Assembly (NCBI RefSeq): GCF_009769165.1
Contig: NZ_CP043476.1
Span: 3,913,001-3,977,000 of the forward strand
Length of the DNA stretch: 64,000 nucleotides
Reading direction: 5' to 3'
Source of the DNA: Xanthomonas hyacinthi
GTDB taxonomy: Bacteria; Pseudomonadota; Gammaproteobacteria; Xanthomonadales; Xanthomonadaceae
In this document: positions 46,531 to 55,985 of the stretch, in pieces
Layout of the letters: the number at the start of each line of letters is the position of its first letter
Position numbering within the stretch: the first letter of the stretch is position 1
The notes under the pieces: generated by a model
Database searches by the model: none
What the model was told of the DNA's origin: nothing
The model's input: only the letters and a program-made list of their open reading frames with translations
Program-made: the position numbers and the translations under genes

Positions 46531-47139
46531 TCACGGCGGTGGGGGAAGATACGCCGGCAGGAAGGCATCCATAGCGCTGAGCACGGCGGCTTGCCGGCGA
46601 GCAGGATCGGGGGTGGGGTCCAGTCCCCATAGTTGCCGCTCCAATATGCCCGCTTCGCACAGCGACTTGAAGTAAAGCCCGGCCTGCCGGAGCGGCGCGC
46701 GCCGCAGCAGTCCACGCTCCATCAGGCTTTCGAGTGCGTCGCAGATCGACAGCAATGTCCGCTTGGGGCCGTTCTCGTAGAAGGTCCGGCTCAGCTGCGG
46801 CTGGCGTCCGGCTGCGCCGATGATCAGACGGTTCAGCGCGACGACGTTCGGCCGCGTGGTCAGATCCAGATAAGCCACGCCCAGCCGCAGCAGGCTCTGC
46901 CGCAGATCGGCGTCATCCTTCGAGGCCTCGAGGGCGGCGAAGCCGCCATGGCCGGCTTCCACGACGAATGCCTCGAACAAGGCGTCCTTGCTCGGGTAGT
47001 AACCATAGAGTGTGACCTTGGAGGTGCCGGCCGCCGCCGCGATGGCCTCCATGGTCACCGCGTCGAAGCCGCGTTCGGTGAAGAGCTTGCCGGCGGTGTT
47101 TACAAAGCTCAGCCGGCGGGCTTCGGTTTTCTTGCGCAT
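46531..47139 (-). CDS. TetR-family transcriptional regulator
   Basis: A 202-residue TetR/AcrR repressor. The helix-turn-helix is FTERGFDAVTMEAIAAAAGTSKVTLYGYYPSKDALFEAFV (about 20-60), close to the AefR-like group. The ligand domain shows no clue to the effector. I start at the ATG at 47139 (MRKKTEARR); the frame extends upstream but lacks a plausible start. It is divergent from the exporter gene, the usual arrangement for local repression of an efflux/catabolic operon. Confidence 0.88.
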   Translation of the reverse strand: MRKKTEARRLSFVNTAGKLFTERGFDAVTMEAIAAAAGTSKVTLYGYYPSKDALFEAFVVEAGHGGFAALEASKDDADLRQSLLRLGVAYLDLTTRPNVVALNRLIIGAAGRQPQLSRTFYENGPKRTLLSICDALESLMERGLLRRAPLRQAGLYFKSLCEAGILERQLWGLDPTPDPARRQAAVLSAMDAFLPAYLPPPP

Positions 47140-47225
47140 CTGGGTGGTCTCGTCGATTCTGAAGGAAAGGCCCTTCGGCGCCCGGTTGCCAATGTAGGAA
47201 CGGCGCAGTGAGCATAGCTTATAAC

Positions 47226-47292
47226 TGAACGATACCGTAAAGTAATGTTGACGCGGCTTGCCTTTCACCTTATAACTATACGAGTTCGTTCA
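47226..47292. promoter_or_regulatory. Divergent promoter region with inverted TGAACGA/TCGTTCA and repeated CTTATAACT
   Basis: In the 169-bp gap between the TetR gene and the exporter, TGAACGA (47226-47232) and TCGTTCA (47286-47292) form a widely spaced inverted pair. CTTATAACT occurs twice, beginning near 47217 and 47270. The stretch is much more AT-rich than its surroundings. These are candidate operator or promoter elements for the TetR protein. Confidence 0.45.
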
Positions 47293-47308
47293 CTTATGCG
47301 ATGGATCC

Positions 47309-49042
47309 GTGGACAACCCGATGCTCTCCTCGCCACCAATGCCGAGTCTCCGCATGGATAGTGCCGCCGCCGCAGCGTTGCGCATGACGCTGGCGGCGTT
47401 GCTGGCGCTTGCGATCGCCGCAGGCTTGGGAATCCATCATCCATGGTGGGCGGCGATGACGGTCTGGCTGGTTGCGCAGCCTACCCGCGGCCTGCTGCTG
47501 GAACGCGGCCTGGCTCGGCTTGCCGGAACCGCGCTCGGCGCCCTCGTCGGTGCGTTGATCCTGCGCGGGTTCGGTGGCGACCCCGCATTGCTGCTTGCGG
47601 CGATCGCCTGCTGGCTGGCGCTGTGTGCGGGATTGGGCAGCATGTTCCGCCATTTCCGCAATTACGGCGTCGTCCTGGCCGGCTATACCGCCGCGATCGT
47701 GGTGCTGTTCGGCTTCGACGATGGGGCGTTGGACGCGGGGCTGGCGCTGGACCGCGTCGTCTGCACGGTGCTCGGCATCGTCTGCGTCACCCTCGCCTCG
47801 ATCCATGGCGTACCTGCGGCGCGCGGCGAGAACGCGGCCGTGCGCCTCGATGCGCTGCAGCGCTGTTGCCTGGCGAGGGTAGAGGCGCATCTGCGCGGAG
47901 CCGAACCGGCGCCGCCAGGGCCGGTCATCGCCGGGATCGGGGCGCTTGACCAGGCCATCGATGTCGACCTGGCCGGTTCCCTGAGCGGACGGCGCGTCGC
48001 GCTGCGAATGCGGCGCGTCTGCGCCCTGTTGCTGGAGCTGGTTGCGCTGACGCTGCGACCGGGCGCAATCGCCTCCGGCCTGCCAGCCATGGCGGAGAGT
48101 GCCGATGATCGGCTGGCTGTACTGTCCAGGCACGCCCTGGCGGTGGAGCAACCCGCCCTGGCCGATGCGCTCGATGAGCTGCGACAGGCGCGGCGCGGAC
48201 CCGATGCCGCGCTCCTCGACGCCCGGGTGTTGGACATCGACCTGGCGGCCATGCTGCGTGCGGCCTTGCGCCCGGCCCTCGCTCTGGCCATCGCAGGAGC
48301 GCTCTGGTGGAGTACGGGCTGGCAGATGGGCGCGATGATGGCGATGACGGCCGCGCTTTTCGCATCGCTCTTCTCCAGCAATGACCAGGGCAATCAGGCA
48401 CTGATCCACGTGCTCATCGGCTCGCTGCTGGGCGCGGTGGCCGGCGTCGGCACGCGCCTGTTGCTGCCGCATGCCGACGGCCTGCCGTCGGTGTTGCTCT
48501 GCATCGCTCCGGTCCTGTTGCTGGGCGCCTGGCTGATGCAGCGGCCTGCCACGGCCAAGATGGCGATTGATCTCAATATGACGTTCCTGCTCACGGCGCA
48601 GCCCGGCCTGCCCCCGGTGCTGGCTGCGGTGGCACTGCACCAGGCGGCGGGAATCATCGCCGGCGTGCTGGTGGCGGTTGCGACCTTCTGGCTGATCTTG
48701 CCGGCGAACCCCAAGGAGCGCCGGCGGCTGCTGACGCGGCGCATCGCGCGCCTTGGCCGACGCCTGGAGCAGGCGCCGGATGTTGCGGCTGCGGCCTGCG
48801 CGCATCGTGGCCTGCGCGCCGCGCAGCTGCGGCTGCTGGCCTGTACCGACCCGGCGAGGGAGCCGGCCGACGCCTTGCATTGCCTTGCGTGGGCGCGGCG
48901 CGTGCTGACCCGCCGCAGGTTGCTCGCCAACGCCGCGATACCGCGTTCCAAGACCGGCGCCGCCGTGGCGGCGCATGCCGAAAGTGTGTGTCTACATCCG
49001 ACCAAGGACAACATCGATGAACAAGAGCCAAGACCAAAATAA
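47309..49042 (+). CDS. FUSC-family (AaeB-like) aromatic acid exporter
   Basis: A 577-residue inner-membrane protein with two clusters of about five to six helices (residues ~20-165 and ~320-470) separated by a soluble domain, the fusaric acid resistance/AaeB architecture. HPWWAAMTVWLVAQPTRG is the typical start of the first cluster. AaeB-like proteins export p-hydroxybenzoate and similar aromatic acids. Start at the GTG at 47309, or the ATG at 47321. Its 3' end overlaps the aldehyde dehydrogenase gene by 26 bp. The substrate is inferred from neighbours. Confidence 0.82.
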   Translation: MDNPMLSSPPMPSLRMDSAAAAALRMTLAALLALAIAAGLGIHHPWWAAMTVWLVAQPTRGLLLERGLARLAGTALGALVGALILRGFGGDPALLLAAIACWLALCAGLGSMFRHFRNYGVVLAGYTAAIVVLFGFDDGALDAGLALDRVVCTVLGIVCVTLASIHGVPAARGENAAVRLDALQRCCLARVEAHLRGAEPAPPGPVIAGIGALDQAIDVDLAGSLSGRRVALRMRRVCALLLELVALTLRPGAIASGLPAMAESADDRLAVLSRHALAVEQPALADALDELRQARRGPDAALLDARVLDIDLAAMLRAALRPALALAIAGALWWSTGWQMGAMMAMTAALFASLFSSNDQGNQALIHVLIGSLLGAVAGVGTRLLLPHADGLPSVLLCIAPVLLLGAWLMQRPATAKMAIDLNMTFLLTAQPGLPPVLAAVALHQAAGIIAGVLVAVATFWLILPANPKERRRLLTRRIARLGRRLEQAPDVAAAACAHRGLRAAQLRLLACTDPAREPADALHCLAWARRVLTRRRLLANAAIPRSKTGAAVAAHAESVCLHPTKDNIDEQEPRPK

Positions 49043-50489
49043 ATTCTCCAGTCAGTACATCGCTGGCCAGTGGCGTCCCGGCACCGCCGGGACGGTGCTG
49101 CAGGACCGCAATCCCTACGACCAGAGCCTGCTGACCGAGATCGCCGATGCCTCGCGCGCCGACCTGGATGCGGCCTACCGTTCCGCCGAGGCGGTGCAGC
49201 GCGACTGGGCACGCGCCTTGCCGGGCGAGCGCGCCGCGGTGTTCTTGCGCGCCGCCGCGGTCATCGACCGGCGCCATGCCGAGATCGTCGACTGGCTCAT
49301 CGCCGAATCCGGCAGCACGCGGCTCAAGGCCGAGATGGAATGGGGCTCGCTACGCGCCGGCACGCTGGCGGCCGCGACCATGCCCAGCCGCGTGGCTGGC
49401 CGCATCCTGCCGGTGGACGTCGCCGGCAAGGAGAGCCGTGTGTATCGAAGCCCGATCGGCGTGGTGGGAGTGATCAGCCCGTGGAACTGGCCGCTGCACC
49501 TGTCCAACCGCTCGGTCGCCCCGGCGCTGGCGCTGGGCAATGGCGTGGTGCTCAAGCCGGCCGAGGATACGCCGGTGACCGGCGGCCTGCTGCTGGCGAG
49601 CATCTACGAGGAGGCGGGGCTTCCGCCCGGGCTGTTCAACGTCGTCGTCGGCCAGGTCAGCGAAATCGGCGATGCCTTCACCCTGCATCCCATTCCGAAA
49701 TTCATCTCCTTCACCGGCTCGACCCGTGTCGGACGGCGCATCGGCGAACTGGCCGTCACCGGACCCAGGCTCAAGCGCGTCGGCCTGGAGCTCGGCGGCA
49801 ATGCGCCGTGCGTAGTCCTGGACGATGCAGACCTGGAACGGGCCGTGACCGGGGCGATCGTCGGCCGCTTCCTGCACCAGGGCCAGATCTGCATGAGCAG
49901 CAACCGCATCATCGTCCAGGCGCCGCTCTACGACCGCTTCGTGGAGGCCTTCGTCGAGCGCGCACGCGGGCTGAAGGTGGGCGATCCCAATCTCGCCGAG
50001 ACCGTGATCGGTCCGTTGATCAACGCCCGCCAGCTGCAGGCGGCGACGGAACGCCTGGCCGCGGCGCGGGCCCAGGGGCTGCGCCAGGTGCTGGGCGGAG
50101 CGCCGATCGGCCAGGTACTGCCGCCGCAGGTGTTCGTCGATGTCGCCAACGACTCGGCGCTGGCGCAGACCGAGCAGTTCTGCCCGATCGCCCCGCTGAT
50201 CCGCGCCACCGACGAGGAGGATGCGCTGCGCATTGCCAACGACACCGAGTTCGGTCTCTCCAGTGCGGTGTTCACCCGCGACGAGGCGCGCGGCCTGCGC
50301 TTCGCGCGCCGGATCGAGGCCGGCATGACCCATATCAACGACATTACTCCGAACGACGACCCGTCGAACATGTTCGGCGGCGAGAAGAACAGCGGTATCG
50401 GCCGCTTCAACAGCGACTGGATCATTGCCGAGTTGACCACCGACCACTGGATCAGCGTGCAGCAGGAAGCCTGCGCCTATCCGTTCTGA
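49017..50489 (+). CDS. Aromatic aldehyde dehydrogenase (vanillin dehydrogenase-like)
   Basis: An NAD(P)-dependent aldehyde dehydrogenase of 490 residues. VVGVISPWNWPLHLSNRSVAPALALGN, FTGSTRVGRRIGE, catalytic Glu in LELGGNAPCVVLDDADL and the nucleophile Cys in HQGQICMSSNRIIV are visible. The motif style resembles vanillin/benzaldehyde dehydrogenases. Being followed by a stilbene-type oxygenase, it likely oxidises the released aromatic aldehyde. Start at the ATG at 49017; an upstream ATG at 48975 lies deep inside the exporter gene. Confidence 0.85.
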   Translation: MNKSQDQNKFSSQYIAGQWRPGTAGTVLQDRNPYDQSLLTEIADASRADLDAAYRSAEAVQRDWARALPGERAAVFLRAAAVIDRRHAEIVDWLIAESGSTRLKAEMEWGSLRAGTLAAATMPSRVAGRILPVDVAGKESRVYRSPIGVVGVISPWNWPLHLSNRSVAPALALGNGVVLKPAEDTPVTGGLLLASIYEEAGLPPGLFNVVVGQVSEIGDAFTLHPIPKFISFTGSTRVGRRIGELAVTGPRLKRVGLELGGNAPCVVLDDADLERAVTGAIVGRFLHQGQICMSSNRIIVQAPLYDRFVEAFVERARGLKVGDPNLAETVIGPLINARQLQAATERLAAARAQGLRQVLGGAPIGQVLPPQVFVDVANDSALAQTEQFCPIAPLIRATDEEDALRIANDTEFGLSSAVFTRDEARGLRFARRIEAGMTHINDITPNDDPSNMFGGEKNSGIGRFNSDWIIAELTTDHWISVQQEACAYPF

Positions 50490-50566
50490 AACATTTGTCC
50501 GAAACATCTGCCGGCGACGCAGGCGGCGCGCCTCTCGCCAGCCCTGACCTCTCAAAGGACCAAGCC

Positions 50567-52033
50567 ATGAGCATGCTGTTTCCCACAACCCCCGAATTTA
50601 CCGGGCTGTACAAGCCCAGCCGCGTCGAAGCCGACGTGGTCGACCTCGAGATCGAGGGCGAAGTGCCCGCCGAACTTGCAGGCGTCTTCTTCCAGGTCTC
50701 GCCGGATTCCCACTATCCGCCGATGCTGGGCAAGGACATCTTCTTCAACGGCGACGGCCTGGTCAGCGCCTTCCGCTTCGACCGTGGCCGGGTCAGCCTC
50801 CGGCGCCGCTACGTGCAGACCGACCGCCTGCTGGCGCAGCGTCGCGAGGGGCGCTCGCTCACCGGCGTCTATCGCAACGTCTATACCAACGATCCGCTGG
50901 CGGCCGCGAACAACACCACGGCCAACACCACGGTGCTGTTCCATGGCGGCGTGCTGCTGGCGATGAAGGAGGATGCGCTTCCCTACGCGCTCGACCCGCA
51001 CACGCTGCAGACCCGCGGGGTCTGGGACTTCGGCGGGCAGATCACCTCCGCCACGTTCACCGCGCATCCCAAGCTCGACCCCGACAACGGCGACCTGCTG
51101 TGCTTTGCCTATGAAGCCAAGGGCGACGGCACGCCGGACATCGCGTATTTCGAGATCGACGCCGCGGGCAGACTCAAGAAGGAAGTGTGGTTCAAGGCGC
51201 CGTATGCGGCGATGATCCATGACTTCGCGGTCACCGAGAAGCACGTCGTGTTCCCGCTCATTCCGTTGACCGTGGACCTGGAGCGCATGCGCCAGGGCGG
51301 GCAGCATTTCCAGTGGCAGCCCGACCTGCCGCAGCTGTTCGGCGTACTGCCGCGCGACGGCGGCGCCGAGGATATCCGCTGGTTCACCGGCCCGAAGGAT
51401 GGTTTCCAAGGCCATACCCTCAACGCCTATGAAGAGCATGGCCGGCTTCACCTGGACATGCCGGTGACCTCGGGCAACGTCTTTTATTTCTTCCCGCAGG
51501 CCGACGGCTCGGTGCCGTCGCCCGAGACGCTGCGCTCGCAGCTGATGCGCTGGACCTTCGACCTCGACGCCAAGGGCGGCGAGATCGAGCCGGTGGCGCT
51601 GACGGAGTTTATGTGCGAGTTCCCGCGCTGCGACGAACGCTACAGCGGCAGGCCGTATCGGCATGGCTTCGTGCTGGCCTACGACCCGACGCTGCCGTTC
51701 GATGCTTCGCTCGGCGCGCCGCCGTTCCAGTTCTTCAACCAGCTGGCGCATGTGGATGTGGTGGCCGGCACCAGCGAGGCCTGGTTCCCGGGCGATGCGC
51801 AGTGCTTCCAGGAGCCGATCTTCGTGCCCCGCGCGGAGGACGCGCCGGAAGGCGACGGCTATGTGATCGCGTTGCTGAACCACCTGCATGGCGAGAATAC
51901 GGAACTGGTGGTACTCGATTCGCTGCGCATGGCCGATGGCCCGGTGGCGCGGATCAAGCTGCCGTTGCGGATGCGCATGTCGCTGCATGGAAATTGGACG
52001 CCGGCCAAGGCGCTGGCGGCGCTGCACGACTGA
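50567..52033 (+). CDS. Carotenoid oxygenase family protein (lignostilbene/stilbene dioxygenase-like)
   Basis: A non-haem iron dioxygenase of 488 residues of the RPE65/carotenoid-cleavage family. The four iron-ligand histidines are visible in FTAHPKLD, MIHDFAV, FQGHTLNAYEE and SLHGNWTP. Bacterial members cleave carotenoids or the central double bond of stilbenes such as lignostilbene and resveratrol to two aldehydes. The companion aldehyde dehydrogenase and aromatic acid exporter favour a stilbene or phenylpropanoid substrate. Start at the ATG at 50567, 78 bp after the dehydrogenase stop. Confidence 0.85.
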   Translation: MSMLFPTTPEFTGLYKPSRVEADVVDLEIEGEVPAELAGVFFQVSPDSHYPPMLGKDIFFNGDGLVSAFRFDRGRVSLRRRYVQTDRLLAQRREGRSLTGVYRNVYTNDPLAAANNTTANTTVLFHGGVLLAMKEDALPYALDPHTLQTRGVWDFGGQITSATFTAHPKLDPDNGDLLCFAYEAKGDGTPDIAYFEIDAAGRLKKEVWFKAPYAAMIHDFAVTEKHVVFPLIPLTVDLERMRQGGQHFQWQPDLPQLFGVLPRDGGAEDIRWFTGPKDGFQGHTLNAYEEHGRLHLDMPVTSGNVFYFFPQADGSVPSPETLRSQLMRWTFDLDAKGGEIEPVALTEFMCEFPRCDERYSGRPYRHGFVLAYDPTLPFDASLGAPPFQFFNQLAHVDVVAGTSEAWFPGDAQCFQEPIFVPRAEDAPEGDGYVIALLNHLHGENTELVVLDSLRMADGPVARIKLPLRMRMSLHGNWTPAKALAALHD

Positions 52034-52416
52034 GCGCACGCAATGCAGGGCTGAGCGCGGTAGCTGGTGGCACAGGTGGCGCCGCCGGTCGCGCCAGGCC
52101 TGGACGAACGCGAGTTTTTAGCCTGACCCGATGCGATGGCCGCGTTCGCGCTTGGCAGAGCTGGGTGCGGCGTCGCCTTGTCCGCAGCATTGCGCCCGGG
52201 CAGGGGATGCTGCCCGGCCGCCGACGGACTCGGCGGCAGAGGCGAATTCCTACGCGCGGCCCGGGGCTTGGCCGATAGCGGGCGGTCCATCGGCGCGCGA
52301 GGCTGGCGATACGGTTTCGTCGCGGTGGTCGCGCTACCAGCATCTGCCTGCAATGGTCGCGAACATGGCTGTCGCGTGTCCCTCTGTCCCTGTCCGCGCC
52401 AAGGAGTGGCGATCGC
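52034..52416. other. Gene-free stretch at the island right edge
   Basis: About 380 bp between the oxygenase gene and comEC. Open frames here have shadow-like Cys/Arg/Pro composition and no family resemblance. I see no repeat or IS end. It probably contains the right junction of the island and the comEC promoter. Confidence 0.45.
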
Positions 52417-54987
52417 ATGCAGCAGTGTCCAGGATCTGCGAATGGCCATGCGGCCGTAGCGCCGGCGTCTGCGCCGACCTCTGCGCCCTCGCAGCGCAGC
52501 GCGGTCGCGCCGTTCGGCATCGCCGTCGCCGCCAGCCTCGCCGCCGGCGTGCTGGCGATGTTGTGGCTGCCGCGGCTGGCGCCGTGGCCAGTGTCGCTGG
52601 CGCTGTTGCTCGGTGGCAGCGCCGTGTGGATCGGCCTGCCGCGCTGGCGCTGGCTGGGCGCCTTCGCCGTGGGCAGCGGCTGGCTGGGGCTGATCGCCGG
52701 CATGGTCCTGGCGCGGCAATTGCCCGCCGACTGGGAAAAGCGCGTGGCCACGCTGAGCGGGCAGGTGCTGGAGTTGCCGCAGGCCGAGCTGCGCCGCACC
52801 CGCTTCCTGTTCCGGGTGGATGCCGATGCCGCGCAGCCGGCGCCGTTGCGTGGGCGCCTGCTGCAATTGGCCTGGTACGACGGTTTCGGGGCGCACGTGC
52901 CCGGGCCGCGCACCGCGCTGCACGCCGGCGCGCGCTGGCGCCTGAGCGTGCGCCTGCGCGCGCCACGCGGGCTCAGCAATCCCGGCGGCTTCGACGCCGA
53001 GGCGTATGCGCTGGCGCAGCGGATCAGCGCCAGCGGCTACGTGGCCGCGCCAGGCGAGGCCGCCGAACTGGCGCCGGCGCGCGGCATCGATGCCTGGCGT
53101 GATTCTCTGTCGGCGCGGATCGCGGCGGCGGTGCCGAATGCGTCGGCGCGCTACGTGCAGGCGTTGGCGCTCGGCGACACGCGCAGGCTGGACGATCGCG
53201 ACTGGCGCATCCTGCGCGCCGCCGGGCTGACCCACCTGATCGCGATCTCCGGTTTCCATGTCGGCCTGGTCGCCGGCGCGTTCGCGCTGCTCGGCGGCGG
53301 CCTGTGGCGGCTGTGGCCGCGGCTGGGGCGGCATTGGCCGCGGCGCCAGGCCGCCGCGTTGCTGGCGGTGCTCGGCGCTGGCGGCTACACCCTGCTGTCG
53401 GGCATGGCGCTGCCCACCGTGCGGACCGCGCTGATGATCGCGGTCGTCGTGGTCGCACGGCTGTGGCGGCGCCCGGTGCGGGTGGTCGATGCGTTGGCGC
53501 TGGCGGCGATCGCCATGCTCGCCTTCGATCCGTTGGCGGTGCTGTCGGCCGGCTTCTGGCTGAGCTTCCTTGGCGTGGCCTGGCTGGCCTGGTGCATGCC
53601 GGCCGCCGGCCGCGGCTGGCGCGACAGGCTGCGTGAGTTCCTGTCGGCGCAGGGCGTGGCCACGCTGGGCCTGCTGCCGCTGAGCACGATGCTGTTCGGC
53701 CAGGCCTCGGCTGTCGGCCCGCTCGCCAACCTGCTGGCGATCCCGTGGTGGAGCCTGGTGGTGGTACCGCTGGCACTGCTCGGCACCGCGCTGGAGGCGG
53801 TGCATGCCGGCGCCGGGAGTTGGGCATGGCGCGCGGCGGCGACGTGTTTCGACCTGACCTGGCCGTTGTTCACCGCGCTCGGCGAAAGCCGCTTCGCGTT
53901 GTGGTGGCTGCCGGAGGCGCGCGACTGGGCGCTGCCGCTGGCGCTGCTGGGCGCGTTCTGGCTGTTGCTGCCGCGCGCGGTGCCGGGCAAACCGCTGGCG
54001 GCGCTGCTGTGGCTGCCGCTGTTCTGGCCGCCGCTGCAGCGGCCCGCGCCTGGCGAGGTGGAACTGGTGATGATCGATGTCGGCCAGGGGCTGTCGGTAC
54101 TGGTGCGCACCGCGCGGCACCAGCTGCTGTACGACGCCGGCCCGGCGATCAAGGACGGCTACGACGCCGGCGAACGTGCGGTGGTGCCGGCGCTGCACGC
54201 GCTCGGCGTGGCGCGGCTGGACCGGGCCGTGATCAGCCATGGCGACAACGACCATGCCGGCGGCTTCGAGGCGGTGCGCGCGGCGCTGCCGGTCGGCCTG
54301 GCCGAGGCGCCGGCCGGCGCGCCGGTCCGGGTGGACCGGCCGTGTCTGGCCGGAACCGCCTGGGAGTGGGATGGGGTGCGCTTGCGTTTCCTGCATCCCG
54401 CGCCAGGCTTTCCCTATTTCGGCAACGAGTCGAGCTGCGTGCTGCGCGTGGAAAGCGCGCATGGCGCGATGCTGCTGACCGGCGACATCGGCGAGGTGGT
54501 CGAGAGCCGCCTGCTGCGCCAGGCGCCGCAGGACCTGCGCGCCGAGGTGGTGCTGGCGCCGCATCACGGCAGCGCGCATTCCTCGCAAGCGGCCTTCGTC
54601 GCCGCCACCGGCGCGCGGCTGGTGCTGATCTCGGCCGGCGAAGGCAACCGCTTCGGCCATCCGCGGGCGGCGGTGGTGGCGCGCTGGCAGGCGTCCGGCG
54701 CCGAGGTCGCCACCACCCCGCAGGGCGGCGCGCTGCGCGTGTGGCTGGGACGCGCCGGCCTGCAACTGCGCGAGCGGCGGCCGTGGCGGGCGCGGCTGTG
54801 GGATGCCGCGGAGCGGGCGCGGGCGGCTGCTATCCTATCGGCCAGTGAACGAACGGCCGAACGTGCCGGAGGATTGCGACGTGTGGGAACTGGTCAAGGC
54901 CGGCGGCTGGCCGATGGTGCCATTGCTGCTGTTGGGCGTGGTCGCACTGGCGATCGTCCTGGAGCGGTTCTGGAGCCTGCGCCGTAG
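52417..54987 (+). CDS. comEC: ComEC/Rec2, DNA-uptake channel protein
   Basis: A three-part competence protein of 856 residues: an N-terminal DUF4131/OB-like region (about 60-215), a polytopic competence domain with THLIAISGFHVGLVAGAFALLGGG and SGMALPTVRTALMI, and a C-terminal metallo-beta-lactamase-like domain with VISHGDNDHAGGFEAVRAAL and PHHGSAHSS. It moves single-stranded DNA across the inner membrane. The frame has no stop until 54987, so it overlaps exbB by 107 bp or more; the last ~45 residues are unlike the family. Confidence 0.88.
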   Translation: MQQCPGSANGHAAVAPASAPTSAPSQRSAVAPFGIAVAASLAAGVLAMLWLPRLAPWPVSLALLLGGSAVWIGLPRWRWLGAFAVGSGWLGLIAGMVLARQLPADWEKRVATLSGQVLELPQAELRRTRFLFRVDADAAQPAPLRGRLLQLAWYDGFGAHVPGPRTALHAGARWRLSVRLRAPRGLSNPGGFDAEAYALAQRISASGYVAAPGEAAELAPARGIDAWRDSLSARIAAAVPNASARYVQALALGDTRRLDDRDWRILRAAGLTHLIAISGFHVGLVAGAFALLGGGLWRLWPRLGRHWPRRQAAALLAVLGAGGYTLLSGMALPTVRTALMIAVVVVARLWRRPVRVVDALALAAIAMLAFDPLAVLSAGFWLSFLGVAWLAWCMPAAGRGWRDRLREFLSAQGVATLGLLPLSTMLFGQASAVGPLANLLAIPWWSLVVVPLALLGTALEAVHAGAGSWAWRAAATCFDLTWPLFTALGESRFALWWLPEARDWALPLALLGAFWLLLPRAVPGKPLAALLWLPLFWPPLQRPAPGEVELVMIDVGQGLSVLVRTARHQLLYDAGPAIKDGYDAGERAVVPALHALGVARLDRAVISHGDNDHAGGFEAVRAALPVGLAEAPAGAPVRVDRPCLAGTAWEWDGVRLRFLHPAPGFPYFGNESSCVLRVESAHGAMLLTGDIGEVVESRLLRQAPQDLRAEVVLAPHHGSAHSSQAAFVAATGARLVLISAGEGNRFGHPRAAVVARWQASGAEVATTPQGGALRVWLGRAGLQLRERRPWRARLWDAAERARAAAILSASERTAERAGGLRRVGTGQGRRLADGAIAAVGRGRTGDRPGAVLEPAP

Positions 54988-55558
54988 CGAAGTGCTGCCG
55001 CCGGGGCTGGGCCAGGAAGTGCGCAACTGGGCCACGCGCGGCAAGCTCGACCCGACCCATATCGAATCGCTGCGGCGCAATTCGCCGCTGGGCGAACTGC
55101 TCGCCGCCGGGCTGGACGTGCGCAACCGGCCGCGCGAGGTCGTGCGCGAACGCATCGAGGACACCGGCCGCCACGTCGTGCATCGCATGGAGCGGTTCCT
55201 GAACGCATTGGGCACGGTGGCGTCGGCCGGGCCGCTGCTCGGCCTGCTCGGCACCGTGGTCGGCATGATCCAGATGTTCCTGGGCATCCTCGATCACGGC
55301 GTCGGCGACGTGAACCAGCTCGCCGGCGGTATCGGCAAGGCGCTGGTGTGCACCGCCACCGGCATGATCATCGCGGTGCCGGCGCTGGTCTTCCATCGCT
55401 ATTTCAAGAGCCGCATCGCCGGCTACATCATCGAGATGGAGCGCGAAGCCACCGCCCTGAACGATGTCCTCGACGGCCACGACCGCCCCGGCGCTGCAGC
55501 GCCGGCCGCGGCGCGCTCGGCTTCGCGCCCCCGTGCCGCAACGCCGGCCAAGGGCTGA
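54881..55558 (+). CDS. exbB: ExbB/TolQ-family proton channel protein
   Basis: A MotA/TolQ/ExbB protein of 225 residues with three membrane helices: GGWPMVPLLLLGVVALAIVLERFW near the start, then ASAGPLLGLLGTVVGMIQMF and GGIGKALVCTATGMIIAVPALVFHRYF. With ExbD it turns proton flow into work. I choose the GTG at 54881 because GGAGG lies 8 bp before it; earlier GTG codons lack this. The next gene is exbD. In this msbA-linked location the pair is common in Xanthomonadaceae and may not be the main TonB energiser. Confidence 0.85.
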   Translation: MWELVKAGGWPMVPLLLLGVVALAIVLERFWSLRRSEVLPPGLGQEVRNWATRGKLDPTHIESLRRNSPLGELLAAGLDVRNRPREVVRERIEDTGRHVVHRMERFLNALGTVASAGPLLGLLGTVVGMIQMFLGILDHGVGDVNQLAGGIGKALVCTATGMIIAVPALVFHRYFKSRIAGYIIEMEREATALNDVLDGHDRPGAAAPAAARSASRPRAATPAKG

Positions 55559-55562
55559 GCCG

Positions 55563-55985
55563 GTGCGGATTCGCGACGACCGCGGCCAGGACGAGCCGCA
55601 TATCGACCTGGTGCCCCTGATCGACGTCATCCTGGTCCTGATCATCTTCTTCGTGGTGACCACCACCTTCGACGCCCGTTCCACGCTGCAGCTGCAGCTG
55701 CCCAACGCCAGCGACCAGCACAACCCGGCGCCGCCGCGCGCGCTGAGCGTGCTGGTCAACGCCGACGGGCACTATTTCATCAACGACCAGGAAGTGCTGC
55801 GCACCGACGTGGAGTCGGTCAAGCGCAGCATCGCCCGGGTCGCCGGCGACGACCGCGCACAGCCGGTGCTGCTGCGCGCCGATGCGCGCACTCCCTACCA
55901 GGCCGTGGTCACCGCGCAGGACGCGCTGGGCCAGCTCGGCTTCCGCCGCATCGCCATCGCCACCGCGCCGGAAGTCAAACGGTGA
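55563..55985 (+). CDS. exbD: ExbD/TolR-family protein
   Basis: A 140-residue partner of ExbB with one membrane helix (about 18-38, [22 protein letters not shown], including the proton-carrying Asp) and a periplasmic domain. I start at the GTG at 55563, just after the exbB stop; the frame extends 99 bp further into exbB with Arg-rich sequence not seen in the family. Its end overlaps msbA (GTGA). Confidence 0.85.
   Translation: MRIRDDRGQDEPHIDLVPLIDVILVLIIFFVVTTTFDARSTLQLQLPNASDQHNPAPPRALSVLVNADGHYFINDQEVLRTDVESVKRSIARVAGDDRAQPVLLRADARTPYQAVVTAQDALGQLGFRRIAIATAPEVKR

Noticed and set aside
52136..52459. 107-codon open frame between the oxygenase gene and comEC
   Set aside because: Cys- and Gly-rich without family resemblance or Shine-Dalgarno, and it runs into comEC in another frame.
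51859..54765. 968-codon frame antisense to comEC
   Set aside because: Gln/Arg/Pro-rich shadow; comEC on the other strand has recognisable domains throughout.
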